Positions 1-7,611 of a DNA stretch of 64,000 nucleotides are shown piece by piece (position 1 is the stretch's first letter; each line of letters opens with the position of its first letter). Origin of the DNA: CAYZJB01 sp964602985 (GTDB taxonomy: Bacteria; CLD3; SB21); NCBI GenBank assembly GCA_964602985.1, contig CAZRTJ010000003.1, forward strand, positions 167,535 through 231,534. The letters are read 5' to 3'. Made by a program: the position numbers and the translations under genes. Below the pieces are notes generated by a model. The model saw only the letters and a program-made list of their open reading frames with translations, was not told where the DNA came from and ran no database searches.

Positions 1-319
1 CGATCATGATCAGGGTGAAGAACTCCTGCATGATCCGTTGGCTGAGATCCAGGATGTCACACTTGCAATCGGCCAGCGTCTGAGAAATTGACGAAATAAT
101 ACCCGGCTGATTGCGACCGAATGCCGTCACAATGATCCGGCCTTCGGTTTTGTTCAGATACTTAAACGTCGACGGATGCTCTTCGACCAGAGAGGGCTCC
201 TCGGTGCGACGGACGGCCTCCATAACCACCTTCTTGACCGTTTCATCGCTGGCGTGGGACCCCAACTGCCGACGCGTTTCCTCGATAAGGCGCCGTAACT
301 TCTCTTCGCTGATACTCAA
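1..319 (-). CDS. ACT-domain protein, 3' end cut by window edge
   Basis: About 106 residues are visible and the C-terminus lies beyond the window start. Residues 1-58 are a charged helical extension; from about residue 60 the sequence enters an ACT fold (IIVTAFGRNQPGIISSIS, then a Cys-rich stretch, then LDLSQRIMQEFFTLIMI) that closely follows the small stand-alone ACT family UPF0237/GcvR-like. Such domains usually bind amino acids and regulate partners. The start is TTG at 319-317: it follows AAGGAAA by seven bases and overlaps the TGA of the upstream kinase as TTGA, so translation is probably coupled. The N-terminal extension is unusual for UPF0237 proteins, which are normally about 90 residues and begin with the ACT domain. 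Family call is good; ligand unknown. Confidence 0.75.
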   Translation of the reverse strand, partial: MSISEEKLRRLIEETRRQLGSHASDETVKKVVMEAVRRTEEPSLVEEHPSTFKYLNKTEGRIIVTAFGRNQPGIISSISQTLADCKCDILDLSQRIMQEFFTLIMI

Positions 320-1527
320 GATTCGGTTTCCTTCAATTGAATGCGGATCGTGGTGCCGACTCCCGGCTTGCTGTCTTTGACAAAGATCTTTCCTCCATGA
401 TAGTCCTGAATGATTCTTCGCGCAAGACTCAAACCCAACCCCCATCCGCGCTTCTTCGTACTGAATCCCGGCCGGAAAATGTGTTCCCGGTGTTTGACCT
501 CCACTCCGCGTCCGTTGTCCCGGATGTCGATCATCGCGTGACCGTGCTGGCGGCTCGTCGTGATCTGAATCAAACCCTCCCCGGTTTCAATCGCGTCCAT
601 GGAGTTCTTGATAAGGTTTTCCACAACCCAGCTGAACAGTTGGGTGTTCAAATGAATGTGAACGCCCGGTTCATAGTCCTCCGTAATGACCATTCGCTTT
701 CCTTGTTGCGGCAACCGGAGGCGGAAGTACTGTACGATCTCGTGAATCACCGGCGACAACTCCGTTCGTTTCAGATCGGAGGCGGAACCGATTTGCGAAA
801 ATCGCGAGACGATCCGGTCGATCCGGCCCAGATCGACCTCCATTTCAGACACGATGCGCAGGAGCCGCTCGCGTCCATCGGCTTCCGCCTTCACCAGTTC
901 GACCCATCCCAGCATCGAGGACAGCGGCGTTCCGAGTTGATGCGCCGTCTCTTTTGCCATGCCGATCCAGATCGATCGTTGTTCCGAGCGCTTGATATTA
1001 CTAAAACCGATGTAGCCGATCAATATGAATGCTCCCACCACAGCGATCTCAATGTACGGCAGCCACCGCAACTCCCGGATCAACGGCGTGTCCGTGTCGT
1101 AATGGATGTAGCCGAGAACCGTGGTGTCGTATTGAATCGGCAACGGCTCGTTCACCAGATCCATCTCCTGCATACGGATGCGAACTCTTTCGAGTGTACG
1201 TTCACCGACCGAGTCGGGCGAAATTCCTTCGAGATTTTTCCACGACAGCGGTTCCCCGTCGGCATCGGAGTTGATGATCGGAAAATCGATGCGACGAATG
1301 ACATCGTCAAAGACGAAATTGTACTCCGCCTCGGAGTCGTCCTGTCCGATCCGCGCGATCATCTGCGCATAGACTTTGACAATTCGCCGGGAATTATCGC
1401 GGAGCCTTTCCAGAATATGCTGCGTGTAGAACAACACGCCGAAAATAATGACCAGAGCCGCGACGAAAAGACTGGCCTTTAGCCCGACTGTCAGTCGGTA
1501 CGGATTGACCTGTCGGTTCTTTTTCAT
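316..1527 (-). CDS. Membrane sensor histidine kinase (403 aa)
   Basis: Two membrane segments (about residues 18-35 and 157-175) flank a periplasmic domain of about 120 residues with no family I recognise. There is no clear HAMP domain. The kinase core follows: H-box around His196 (AKETAHQLGTPLSSM), N-box 304-312 (NLIKNSMDAI), G1 DNGRGV, F-box FRPGFSTKK and G2 GWGLGLSLA. All catalytic motifs are intact. The start ATG overlaps the stop of the preceding phosphodiester glycosidase gene (ATGA), and its own TGA overlaps the next start, so it lies in the middle of a coupled three-gene unit. No response regulator is adjacent, so it is an orphan kinase; the signal may come from the periplasm. Confidence 0.9.
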   Translation of the reverse strand: MKKNRQVNPYRLTVGLKASLFVAALVIIFGVLFYTQHILERLRDNSRRIVKVYAQMIARIGQDDSEAEYNFVFDDVIRRIDFPIINSDADGEPLSWKNLEGISPDSVGERTLERVRIRMQEMDLVNEPLPIQYDTTVLGYIHYDTDTPLIRELRWLPYIEIAVVGAFILIGYIGFSNIKRSEQRSIWIGMAKETAHQLGTPLSSMLGWVELVKAEADGRERLLRIVSEMEVDLGRIDRIVSRFSQIGSASDLKRTELSPVIHEIVQYFRLRLPQQGKRMVITEDYEPGVHIHLNTQLFSWVVENLIKNSMDAIETGEGLIQITTSRQHGHAMIDIRDNGRGVEVKHREHIFRPGFSTKKRGWGLGLSLARRIIQDYHGGKIFVKDSKPGVGTTIRIQLKETES

Positions 1528-2627
1528 TGCGCGGTCACGACGATCGCATTGGAGATGGGGCGCTCTAGGCCTGTGGAGGGGCGATTGACGACCTGCCCGC
1601 GCACGATCATGGTCGTCGAGCCGCCGCCGTCGAGATTGACGGCCTCCTCGGCTCCGAGTCGGACCATCAGACCCGCCAACTCATCGAGCGACATGCCGAG
1701 GCTGTAATTTGACTGGCCCCCATCCACACAGACGAGAAGCAGTTTTCGCCAATGCTTATTGTACCCGACTGCCGTACGAGCGTATCGGTCCTGATAAAAA
1801 CTCGTTGGCTCTTGCGGATGGACCTTCTTACGACCCTTCTCGACCAACAACGGAAACCCGCCGATCGCAAAAGCCGCGTCCGAGTACGGAGTCATCTGAA
1901 GGCGAATCTTCATGCCGACCGCAAATCGGGACGCCGGCGATTTCTTGGCCGGTGTGTGAAACGATAGAACGCAGGTGGAGTCGTTCAAAGGATGATCACC
2001 GATGGACGTGTCGATCTGGATCACTTCGAAGAATTCGTGGTCGCCGGCTCGTTGCGGGACAGGCCTCACGATCACCTCGACACCATACACATTCGTTCCG
2101 GTGGAGGGTCCAAAAAAGGAATTGTACCAAATCCACTCATCGTCGCCCCGCGGCCGATTCACGCCGCTCAGTTCGATCACGGTTCGATCCGGCAGAGTGA
2201 CCCGCCCCGACCCATCCAGCGTGTCGAAAAATGCGTCCCCATTCTTCGTGAGACCGAAGGTCCACCAGCCCGGCGAGGCGTGTTTCACAACCTGGCCGTC
2301 CACGGCCATGGCGCCGGAAGGGATGCCCTCTTGCGAGAAGAAATCTCCGTTGATCGCAGCCAGGACCGAGTCGCCGTGGGATACGATCTCCGACAATGTC
2401 TGCGTCGCCCTCAGGCGGTTCCCCGCCTTGACGGGTCGGACAACCAGTTGGGGAGTGGACAGGTCGACTTCGAGTACGTGTACCACATTGGGAGTCGACT
2501 CTTCCAGTCGGTAGTACGTGAGCCCCTCGGCAATCTTCTCCCGGACGCTCTCTCCCTTCGAATGACAGGAAATCAATAGAACCCACAGAAGCCATCCGGG
2601 ATGGCAAACGCTTCGAACACCTCTCAA
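1524..2627 (-). CDS. Phosphodiester glycosidase (NAGPA/DUF2233) family lipoprotein
   Basis: The C-terminal two thirds match the NAGPA-like phosphodiester glycosidase family: an AINGDFF motif, then LLLVCVDGGQ and the terminal NLDGGGSTTMIV signature. Enzymes of this family remove alpha-N-acetylglucosamine from phosphodiesters or act on exopolysaccharide; the substrate here is unknown. I place the start at TTG 2627, which gives a 367-residue precursor with a hydrophobic stretch and a lipobox LISC, so export as a lipoprotein is likely. A longer frame is open upstream to 2828, but it would bury the signal sequence and overlap the neighbouring gene. The chosen TTG falls in the T-tail of a hairpin terminator (2624-2658), so the start is the weak point. 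The stop overlaps the kinase ATG. Confidence 0.75.
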   Translation of the reverse strand: MRGVRSVCHPGWLLWVLLISCHSKGESVREKIAEGLTYYRLEESTPNVVHVLEVDLSTPQLVVRPVKAGNRLRATQTLSEIVSHGDSVLAAINGDFFSQEGIPSGAMAVDGQVVKHASPGWWTFGLTKNGDAFFDTLDGSGRVTLPDRTVIELSGVNRPRGDDEWIWYNSFFGPSTGTNVYGVEVIVRPVPQRAGDHEFFEVIQIDTSIGDHPLNDSTCVLSFHTPAKKSPASRFAVGMKIRLQMTPYSDAAFAIGGFPLLVEKGRKKVHPQEPTSFYQDRYARTAVGYNKHWRKLLLVCVDGGQSNYSLGMSLDELAGLMVRLGAEEAVNLDGGGSTTMIVRGQVVNRPSTGLERPISNAIVVTAQ

Positions 2628-2658
2628 ACAAAGAATCCCCCGGATTCCGAGGGATTCT
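2624..2658 (-). terminator. Intrinsic terminator after the 125-aa gene, abutting the next start
   Basis: Read on the minus strand, GAATCCC pairs with GGGATTC across an 11-base centre that can extend the stem (CGGAATCCG), followed by TTTGTTTG. It lies 25 bases after the stop of the 2683-3060 gene, as expected for its terminator. The tail overlaps the proposed TTG start of the phosphodiester glycosidase gene, so readthrough or a second promoter would be needed to express the genes below. Confidence 0.6.
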
Positions 2659-2682
2659 GAAGCGGCTCCAGTGAGACAATGA

Positions 2683-3060
2683 CTATTGTTGCAGCGCAAT
2701 GCCCACCCAATTTTCATCATCGCGAAATCGCATTTGCAACCGCATGTGTTTGGACACGTCGAAAAGATCGTCGGACTTTTCACAACAGACGACGGTGATT
2801 CCGCCTTTGTATTGTCCAAATGCCGCACTCAGGTTCTTATGATCTGAAAAATACAGACTCGTCGAACCCTCCTCCTCGACGATGAGGACATCGCGTTCGG
2901 TCGGTGAGAAATCGTAATACGTTTCCGGTCCCGACACCATCGACATTCCCAATCCGATCGTGATACTGATAAACTGACAATGAAAGGGAAGTATCAGTCG
3001 ATTCCCGTACGTCAATCCGCGACGCTGACTGTCCAGACAAGACTTGACCGTAATTGCCAT
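2683..3060 (-). CDS. Hypothetical protein (125 aa)
   Basis: No family recognised. The start is firm: GAGGAGGA lies six bases before the ATG. The product has no signal peptide or clear membrane span. It contains a VLIVEEEGSTSLYF segment and a C-terminal strand-rich part (MRLQMRFRDDENWVGIALQQ), and looks like a small all-beta cytoplasmic domain; a pair of cysteines (VVCCEK) lies near residue 90. It is the first gene of the minus-strand cluster, with its own promoter (3092-3120) and terminator (2624-2658), so it is probably made as a single-gene transcript with some readthrough. Real gene by start signal, promoter and terminator; function unknown. Confidence 0.75.
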   Translation of the reverse strand: MAITVKSCLDSQRRGLTYGNRLILPFHCQFISITIGLGMSMVSGPETYYDFSPTERDVLIVEEEGSTSLYFSDHKNLSAAFGQYKGGITVVCCEKSDDLFDVSKHMRLQMRFRDDENWVGIALQQ

Positions 3061-3076
3061 CGCATGTCCTCCTCAA

Positions 3077-3105
3077 TTGAATCGTGTCGCGATTTTACAT
3101 AAATT
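3077..3105 (+). promoter_or_regulatory. Promoter for the polysaccharide deacetylase
   Basis: TTGAAT at 3077-3082, 17 bases, TAAATT at 3100-3105 followed by G. Predicted start of transcription is near 3113, shortly before the TTG/GTG start codons at 3130 and 3136. It overlaps a promoter facing the other way (3092-3120). Confidence 0.5.
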
Positions 3106-3120
3106 GCCCGCGAGTTTCAA
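3092..3120 (-). promoter_or_regulatory. Promoter for the 125-aa hypothetical gene
   Basis: On the minus strand TTGAAA (3120-3115), 17 bases, TAAAAT (3097-3092). Transcription would start near 3085, just upstream of the strong ribosome-binding site. It shares bases with the divergent promoter at 3077-3105, so polymerase cannot occupy both at once. Confidence 0.5.
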
Positions 3121-3129
3121 ATAGATTCT

Positions 3130-3975
3130 TTGCCCGTGATCTGCCGAATCCTCCTGCTTTCTCTTTGGGTCCTTCCGCGGTCCTGCACCGACTCCAGCGG
3201 TTCCATGCGATGGCTGTACGCGATGCAGACGCGCTATCACGCTTCGCAAGGATGGTACCAACCGGTTTTCCGGGAACGGGGATTTCCCGCGCCGCCACTG
3301 CTCCTCCGATCGGCTCCGTTTCTTCCCATCGTCGACGTCGCGGTGGATTCGGCGCGCACATCGGAGCCGGTCGTGGCGCTGACATTCGATGCGTGCGCAC
3401 AGCTCAACGCGCCGCTCGCAGACACCGCGATGATTCGTGCACTGCGCGAATCGAGAACTCCGGCGACTTTTTTTCTCGGCGGCGCCTGGGTCCTGACTCA
3501 TCCTGAACTCGCCCGCGAACTGGCGGACACACCTTTTTTTGAGATCGCCAATCATTCGTACCTGCACGGACAGTTGACGCACGTCTCCGCGGACCGGATG
3601 TATTGGGAAATCAAGTACACACAAGACATTCTCTTGACGATGACAGGACGACAATGCCGGTTCTTCCGCCCTCCTTACCTGGAGTGGAATTCGCACGTCA
3701 CCAAAACGGCTGCGGACATGGGACTGATCTTGGTCGGAGGCACCGCGACGGGAGATCCCGACCCGTCGGCCACTGCGCCGATTCTGATCGATCGCATTGG
3801 GCGACTCGCCCGACCGGGATCGATCTTCATCCTCCATGTCAATGGACGCGGGTGGCATACCGCAGAAGCGTTACCCGGAATTTTGCGGATCCTGGCCTCG
3901 AAACAACTCCGGCCCGTCACGCTTTCGGAGATGACCCGCCTGCAGATGCAGACCGCCCCTTCTTCGGCAAAGTGA
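3130..3975 (+). CDS. Polysaccharide deacetylase (NodB homology domain), secreted
   Basis: A carbohydrate esterase 4-type domain starts near residue 82. Motif 1 is TFDACA (residues 85-90): the catalytic Asp87 is kept, but the second, metal-binding Asp of the usual TFDDG is Ala. Motif 2 is intact (His142 and His146 in NHSYLH), and motif 3 reads FFRPPY. TFDAC-type motifs occur in a known subgroup of this family, so the protein may still be active. The N-terminus is hydrophobic and suggests export. The start is TTG 3130 or GTG 3136; neither has a good Shine-Dalgarno. The last 59 bases overlap the convergent kinase gene at 3917-5494. Likely substrate is peptidoglycan or another N-acetylated glycan. 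Confidence 0.8.
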   Translation: MPVICRILLLSLWVLPRSCTDSSGSMRWLYAMQTRYHASQGWYQPVFRERGFPAPPLLLRSAPFLPIVDVAVDSARTSEPVVALTFDACAQLNAPLADTAMIRALRESRTPATFFLGGAWVLTHPELARELADTPFFEIANHSYLHGQLTHVSADRMYWEIKYTQDILLTMTGRQCRFFRPPYLEWNSHVTKTAADMGLILVGGTATGDPDPSATAPILIDRIGRLARPGSIFILHVNGRGWHTAEALPGILRILASKQLRPVTLSEMTRLQMQTAPSSAK

Positions 3976-5494
3976 AATAGAACGTCGTGCCTTTGCCTTC
4001 CTTGGTGTGAAACCAAATTTTCCCGCCGTGCAGTTCGACGATGTACTTGCACGTGTACAAGCCGAGCCCCGTTCCACCCGGATTGTCCGCGGTAGCCAGC
4101 CGCCCGTATTTGCGAAATACCTTGTCGCGATGGCCGGACGGGATGCCGGGGCCGTTGTCCTTCACACGCATCTGCATCACGTCATGAAAATCTTCGATCT
4201 CAATCGAGACGATCCCATGCGCCGGGCTGAATTTGATCGCATTCGACGTCAGGTTGTCCACCACGCGCATGATTTTGTGTCGGTCCATATACAATTCGTA
4301 CGGCGAATTCGTGAACCGCAATTCAAACTCCACGCCTTTGCCCGTTGCCGACGGACGCTGGAGCTCGACGCGCTCCCGGACGAGTTGCAGGAGACTTGCC
4401 CATTCGTACTGAAGGTTGGATTGACCGGCGATCAATCGTGATTCGTCCAACTGTTCCTGAACCATCTGTCGGAGGTGCATGGAACTGCGCTTGATGATCT
4501 CCAGGAAGCGCAGGTGCTGTTCATCGAACGCTCCGGCGCTGTCCATCAGCAGGTCCGCCGACTGTTTGATGTTGTCCAGCGGACTCTTGAAATCGTGCAC
4601 CAGTTTGTTGAAGAAGTCGGCGCGCAGTTTCTGGAGTTCATGGAGTTGGTTGGCCATATCGTTGAAGGAATCCGCCAGGTCCTCGATTTCTTTGAAGTTC
4701 TTCAGGTGCAATTGCGTCTGGAACTCGCCTTTCGCGACGGCCAGCGTGCCGCGATGCAACGTCTGAAACCCCACCCACACGCGATAGGCGTCGTATGTCA
4801 GGATACTGACAAAGACCGCCATGATCCCGAGAATCAGGTAATTCAACAACGTCAGTGCCTGGCTCATCTTTCCGACCATCGCCACGCGATTGAGCGTGTG
4901 TTCGGCCGTCAGGGATTCGTAGAATCGCAGTCGGTTCCGGATTTCGTCGAGATTGGCGATGATCGTCCCGGTTTTCAGATGCGCCCGACGGCTGGTCAGT
5001 TCATCGAGGTACTGATCCGTGAGCGCGCCGAGCGCACGCAGATCGTCCGACATCGTCAGAATCAGCCGGTCCTCGATGTCATGCACCCGTCGATTTTGCG
5101 CCTCAAAGTCCTCGCGATTCTCATGAAGGCGGTACAGCCAGCGCGTGAGAACATGTCGATAACTGTGATCGAACAATTCGAACATGGTGATCTCGATATT
5201 CCTCAGGCTGTCGATCGCCCGCATCGCGGCCTCACGGTCCTGGGCGAGCGAGTGACGATGGGCCTCCGGACTGCCGCGCGTAAGCGCGCTGGACGCGATG
5301 GTGACCGATCCTTCCTGTGCCGTGAGACGCGAATGGATTTCCCTCACCAGCTGTCCACGCGCCAGTTCGAGCGGGCTGATGGAATTCAGAAGCGAATGCA
5401 CGGTCTCCAGATGCTGCGTCAGGTAGACCCATGCGACCAACCATCCGATCAGGAGAAGGACGTAGCCGCCGAAGATACGAGTGCGCAGAGTCAT
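3917..5494 (-). CDS. HAMP-domain sensor histidine kinase (525 aa)
   Basis: A transmembrane segment at about 8-26, a long helical periplasmic sensor (30-205, resembling four-helix-bundle sensors), a second span near 216-236 and a HAMP linker up to 290 precede the kinase core. The H-box is around His300 (FFNKLVHDFKSPLDN); the N-box (NLTSNAIKFS), G1 (DNGPGIP) and G2 (GGTGLGLYTCK) are all present. The gene follows another kinase (5546-6922) on the same strand with a 51-base gap and no regulator between them, so two kinases are co-transcribed. The end overlaps the opposite-strand deacetylase by 59 bases. Its partner regulator must be elsewhere. Confidence 0.9.
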   Translation of the reverse strand: MTLRTRIFGGYVLLLIGWLVAWVYLTQHLETVHSLLNSISPLELARGQLVREIHSRLTAQEGSVTIASSALTRGSPEAHRHSLAQDREAAMRAIDSLRNIEITMFELFDHSYRHVLTRWLYRLHENREDFEAQNRRVHDIEDRLILTMSDDLRALGALTDQYLDELTSRRAHLKTGTIIANLDEIRNRLRFYESLTAEHTLNRVAMVGKMSQALTLLNYLILGIMAVFVSILTYDAYRVWVGFQTLHRGTLAVAKGEFQTQLHLKNFKEIEDLADSFNDMANQLHELQKLRADFFNKLVHDFKSPLDNIKQSADLLMDSAGAFDEQHLRFLEIIKRSSMHLRQMVQEQLDESRLIAGQSNLQYEWASLLQLVRERVELQRPSATGKGVEFELRFTNSPYELYMDRHKIMRVVDNLTSNAIKFSPAHGIVSIEIEDFHDVMQMRVKDNGPGIPSGHRDKVFRKYGRLATADNPGGTGLGLYTCKYIVELHGGKIWFHTKEGKGTTFYFTLPKKGRSASAGGSSPKA

Positions 5495-5545
5495 GGGCGT
5501 CGTCCCCGCTCAAGCCGGCGAAAAGACATCGGACGGTTCACCGTC

Positions 5546-6922
5546 TCAGACATCCTTCCCCTCCAACGGCAGACTGAAACTGAACGTCGATCCTTTGCCC
5601 TTCTCGCTGTCGACCCAAATCCGCCCGTCGTGGAGTTCGACGATCTTCTTGGCAATGGCGAGACCCAGCCCCGTACTGCTTTCGCCTCCGGTCGGCTTGG
5701 CGCTCAGCCGCTTGAAGGACGTGAAGATGTACCGCATGTCGTCATGCGAGAGCCCCTGGCCGGTGTCGTGGACGTGGACGATCACTTCCTTGTCTGTGGT
5801 CTCCGTATGGACGCGCACGCTTCCGCCGGCATGCGTGTACTTGATCGCATTGCTCAAGAGGTTATCCATCACGTTGATCATGTGATGTTTGTCCATCCAG
5901 ATCTCCGGCAAGTTCGGGCCGACGTCGACCCCAAACGCGATATTCTTCTGCGCGGCGGCACGTGCGTTGAGCTTCTCGCAGTCCTTCAGCAAATTCGCGA
6001 GGGGGATCTTCATCTTGTTGAGATGGACATTGCCTGACTCGATCGCCGACACGTCCAGCAGGTCGGTCACCAATTTCGACATGCGTTTGGTGATGGTCAG
6101 AATGTCGTTCAGATTGTCTTTCGCCTCTTCCTGACTCAGTTGATTCGTTTCGAGATCGTGCATCATCAGGGATGCATATCCCTGGATGCCGTTCAACGGC
6201 GTACGCAGGTCGTGGGCGGCAATACCGAGAAATTCATTCTTCTGATCGTTCAACCGCTCGAGTTCGCGTCGGTCCTCCTCCAGCATCTGATAGGCCTTTC
6301 GTGCCGACCGCCAGAATCCGGCCATGCGCTCGCGAATTTTTGCGACCGATCGTCCGACGACCATCAGATACGCGCTGCACCCAAACAGCGTGAGCATCTT
6401 GATGCCTTCCGCCTCAAAATCGATCGTCCGCTTGTCGATCGACACGATGTAGAGCAACATGGACAGATAGCACAGTGGACCCAACGCCGAAAAATACAAT
6501 ACCCGGCGCTTGTCGTTGGACGAAATCTGGTCCGCCACGCGCGTGATGTAGACGAAATACAGAAAACTGGATTCGCCTCCCGTGAAATAGATGCCGACCG
6601 TCATAAAAACAAAATCGAGAATCGATACCAGATCGTAGACACTGGGATAGGATTTCACGAATCGGATGAGGAGCATCCACGTGACTCCGCCGTGAATCAC
6701 GAACACGATCAGACTGAACTCCAGAATGCTGAGGGCGCTGAAGTGGGTGTGCCCCATGGCCGCGTACACGACCGCCATGAGCGTGACCAGCGCGATTGCG
6801 AGAAGCCGGATGATCGGCTCTACCCTGGCGTGGATGCGGTAGCGGCGTTCCTGCTTGCGCTGCTCGGCAATCTCGTCGCTCAGCAGCGCCTCGTGTGGAA
6901 AAATATCCTGGATGGCGTCCAT
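5546..6922 (-). CDS. Multi-spanning membrane sensor histidine kinase (458 aa)
   Basis: The frame is open to 7039, but ATG 6922 is chosen because GGAGAGG lies just before it and the upstream part would be a non-homologous leader crossing the accB terminator region. The N-terminal 200 residues hold about five or six hydrophobic segments, a membrane sensor with little periplasmic mass. A coiled coil (ELERLNDQKNEFL) leads into the H-box (GIAAHDLRTPLNGIQGY). N-box NLLSNAIKYTHAGG, G1 HDTGQGLS and G2 STGLGLAIAKKI are all intact. It lies between the accB terminator and a second kinase (3917-5494). Ligand and partner are unknown. Confidence 0.9.
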   Translation of the reverse strand: MDAIQDIFPHEALLSDEIAEQRKQERRYRIHARVEPIIRLLAIALVTLMAVVYAAMGHTHFSALSILEFSLIVFVIHGGVTWMLLIRFVKSYPSVYDLVSILDFVFMTVGIYFTGGESSFLYFVYITRVADQISSNDKRRVLYFSALGPLCYLSMLLYIVSIDKRTIDFEAEGIKMLTLFGCSAYLMVVGRSVAKIRERMAGFWRSARKAYQMLEEDRRELERLNDQKNEFLGIAAHDLRTPLNGIQGYASLMMHDLETNQLSQEEAKDNLNDILTITKRMSKLVTDLLDVSAIESGNVHLNKMKIPLANLLKDCEKLNARAAAQKNIAFGVDVGPNLPEIWMDKHHMINVMDNLLSNAIKYTHAGGSVRVHTETTDKEVIVHVHDTGQGLSHDDMRYIFTSFKRLSAKPTGGESSTGLGLAIAKKIVELHDGRIWVDSEKGKGSTFSFSLPLEGKDV

Positions 6923-7011
6923 GATGCCTCTCCGTGGATTGAAATTGCGAACGGTTGTGTGAATATCGGAAAAACACGCTGAGAACGCCACGATCTTGTT
7001 GCCGGCCATTT

Positions 7012-7048
7012 CCAAAAGAAAATCCCTGTCTGGGATCAAACAGGGATC
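7012..7048 (-). terminator. Intrinsic terminator after accB
   Basis: On the minus strand ATCCCTGT pairs perfectly with ACAGGGAT (8 bp) over a 10-base loop, followed by TTTCTTTTGG. It lies about 30 bases past the accB stop and separates efp-accB from the kinases. Confidence 0.8.
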
Positions 7049-7078
7049 AAAGCTCAGATGGGACGGCTCAGGGAAGGA

Positions 7079-7597
7079 TCAGGATTTTTCGATCAGAAAG
7101 AGCGTCTGGTTGTATTCGACGGGTTGGCCGTTTTCCACCAGGATTTTCGACACCTTGCCAGCCACGTCGCTTTCGATTTCGTTCATGATCTTCATCGCTT
7201 CGATGATGCACAAGGTCTGCCCCGGTTTGACCTCGGTTCCGATCTGCACGTATGCATCCGCATCGGGGGCGGGAGAGCGGTAAAACGTACCCACGATGGG
7301 CGATTTCACTTCGATGTGATTGCCTTTGTCCACGACATCCAGGGGCCGTTCGGCGCTGGATTTCTCGATGGTCTCGCGGCTTTCGAACTGGATGATGGGC
7401 GCCGTGGACTGCTGGTGTGCGGCGGTCTGCATCAGAAGGGGCTGTGCATGAACCTGCGTCACGGACCCATTCATTTTGGCAATCCGGATACGCAACCTGC
7501 CTTTGGACTTGCCGGCGGCATCCTGCTCAATCTCAACCTCGCTGACGTTGCTTTCGTCCACGATCTTGATGAGTTTCTTCAGTTCGTTGAGATCCAT
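7079..7597 (-). CDS. accB: Biotin carboxyl carrier protein of acetyl-CoA carboxylase
   Basis: 172 residues with the usual layout: an N-terminal helix (MDLNELKKLIKIVDESN), a variable linker, and a biotinyl domain from about residue 90 with the biotinylated lysine in EAMKIMNEI and a thumb-containing core. It carries biotin for the first step of fatty-acid synthesis. Start ATG 7597 has AAGGAG upstream and lies 14 bases after the efp stop; efp-accB is a common bacterial pairing. The usual next gene, accC, is absent: a terminator follows directly. Confidence 0.95.
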   Translation of the reverse strand: MDLNELKKLIKIVDESNVSEVEIEQDAAGKSKGRLRIRIAKMNGSVTQVHAQPLLMQTAAHQQSTAPIIQFESRETIEKSSAERPLDVVDKGNHIEVKSPIVGTFYRSPAPDADAYVQIGTEVKPGQTLCIIEAMKIMNEIESDVAGKVSKILVENGQPVEYNQTLFLIEKS

Positions 7598-7611
7598 GCT
7601 GGGTGTGCTCC

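Noticed and set aside
337..1482. 381-codon open frame on the plus strand opposite the first kinase
   Set aside because: It mirrors the kinase codons on the opposite strand; no homology, no ribosome-binding site, composition typical of antisense frames in GC-rich genes.
4475..6037. 520-codon plus-strand frame spanning two kinase genes
   Set aside because: Antisense to two clear histidine kinases with full motifs; product has low-complexity His/Gln/Arg/Val pattern of a shadow frame.
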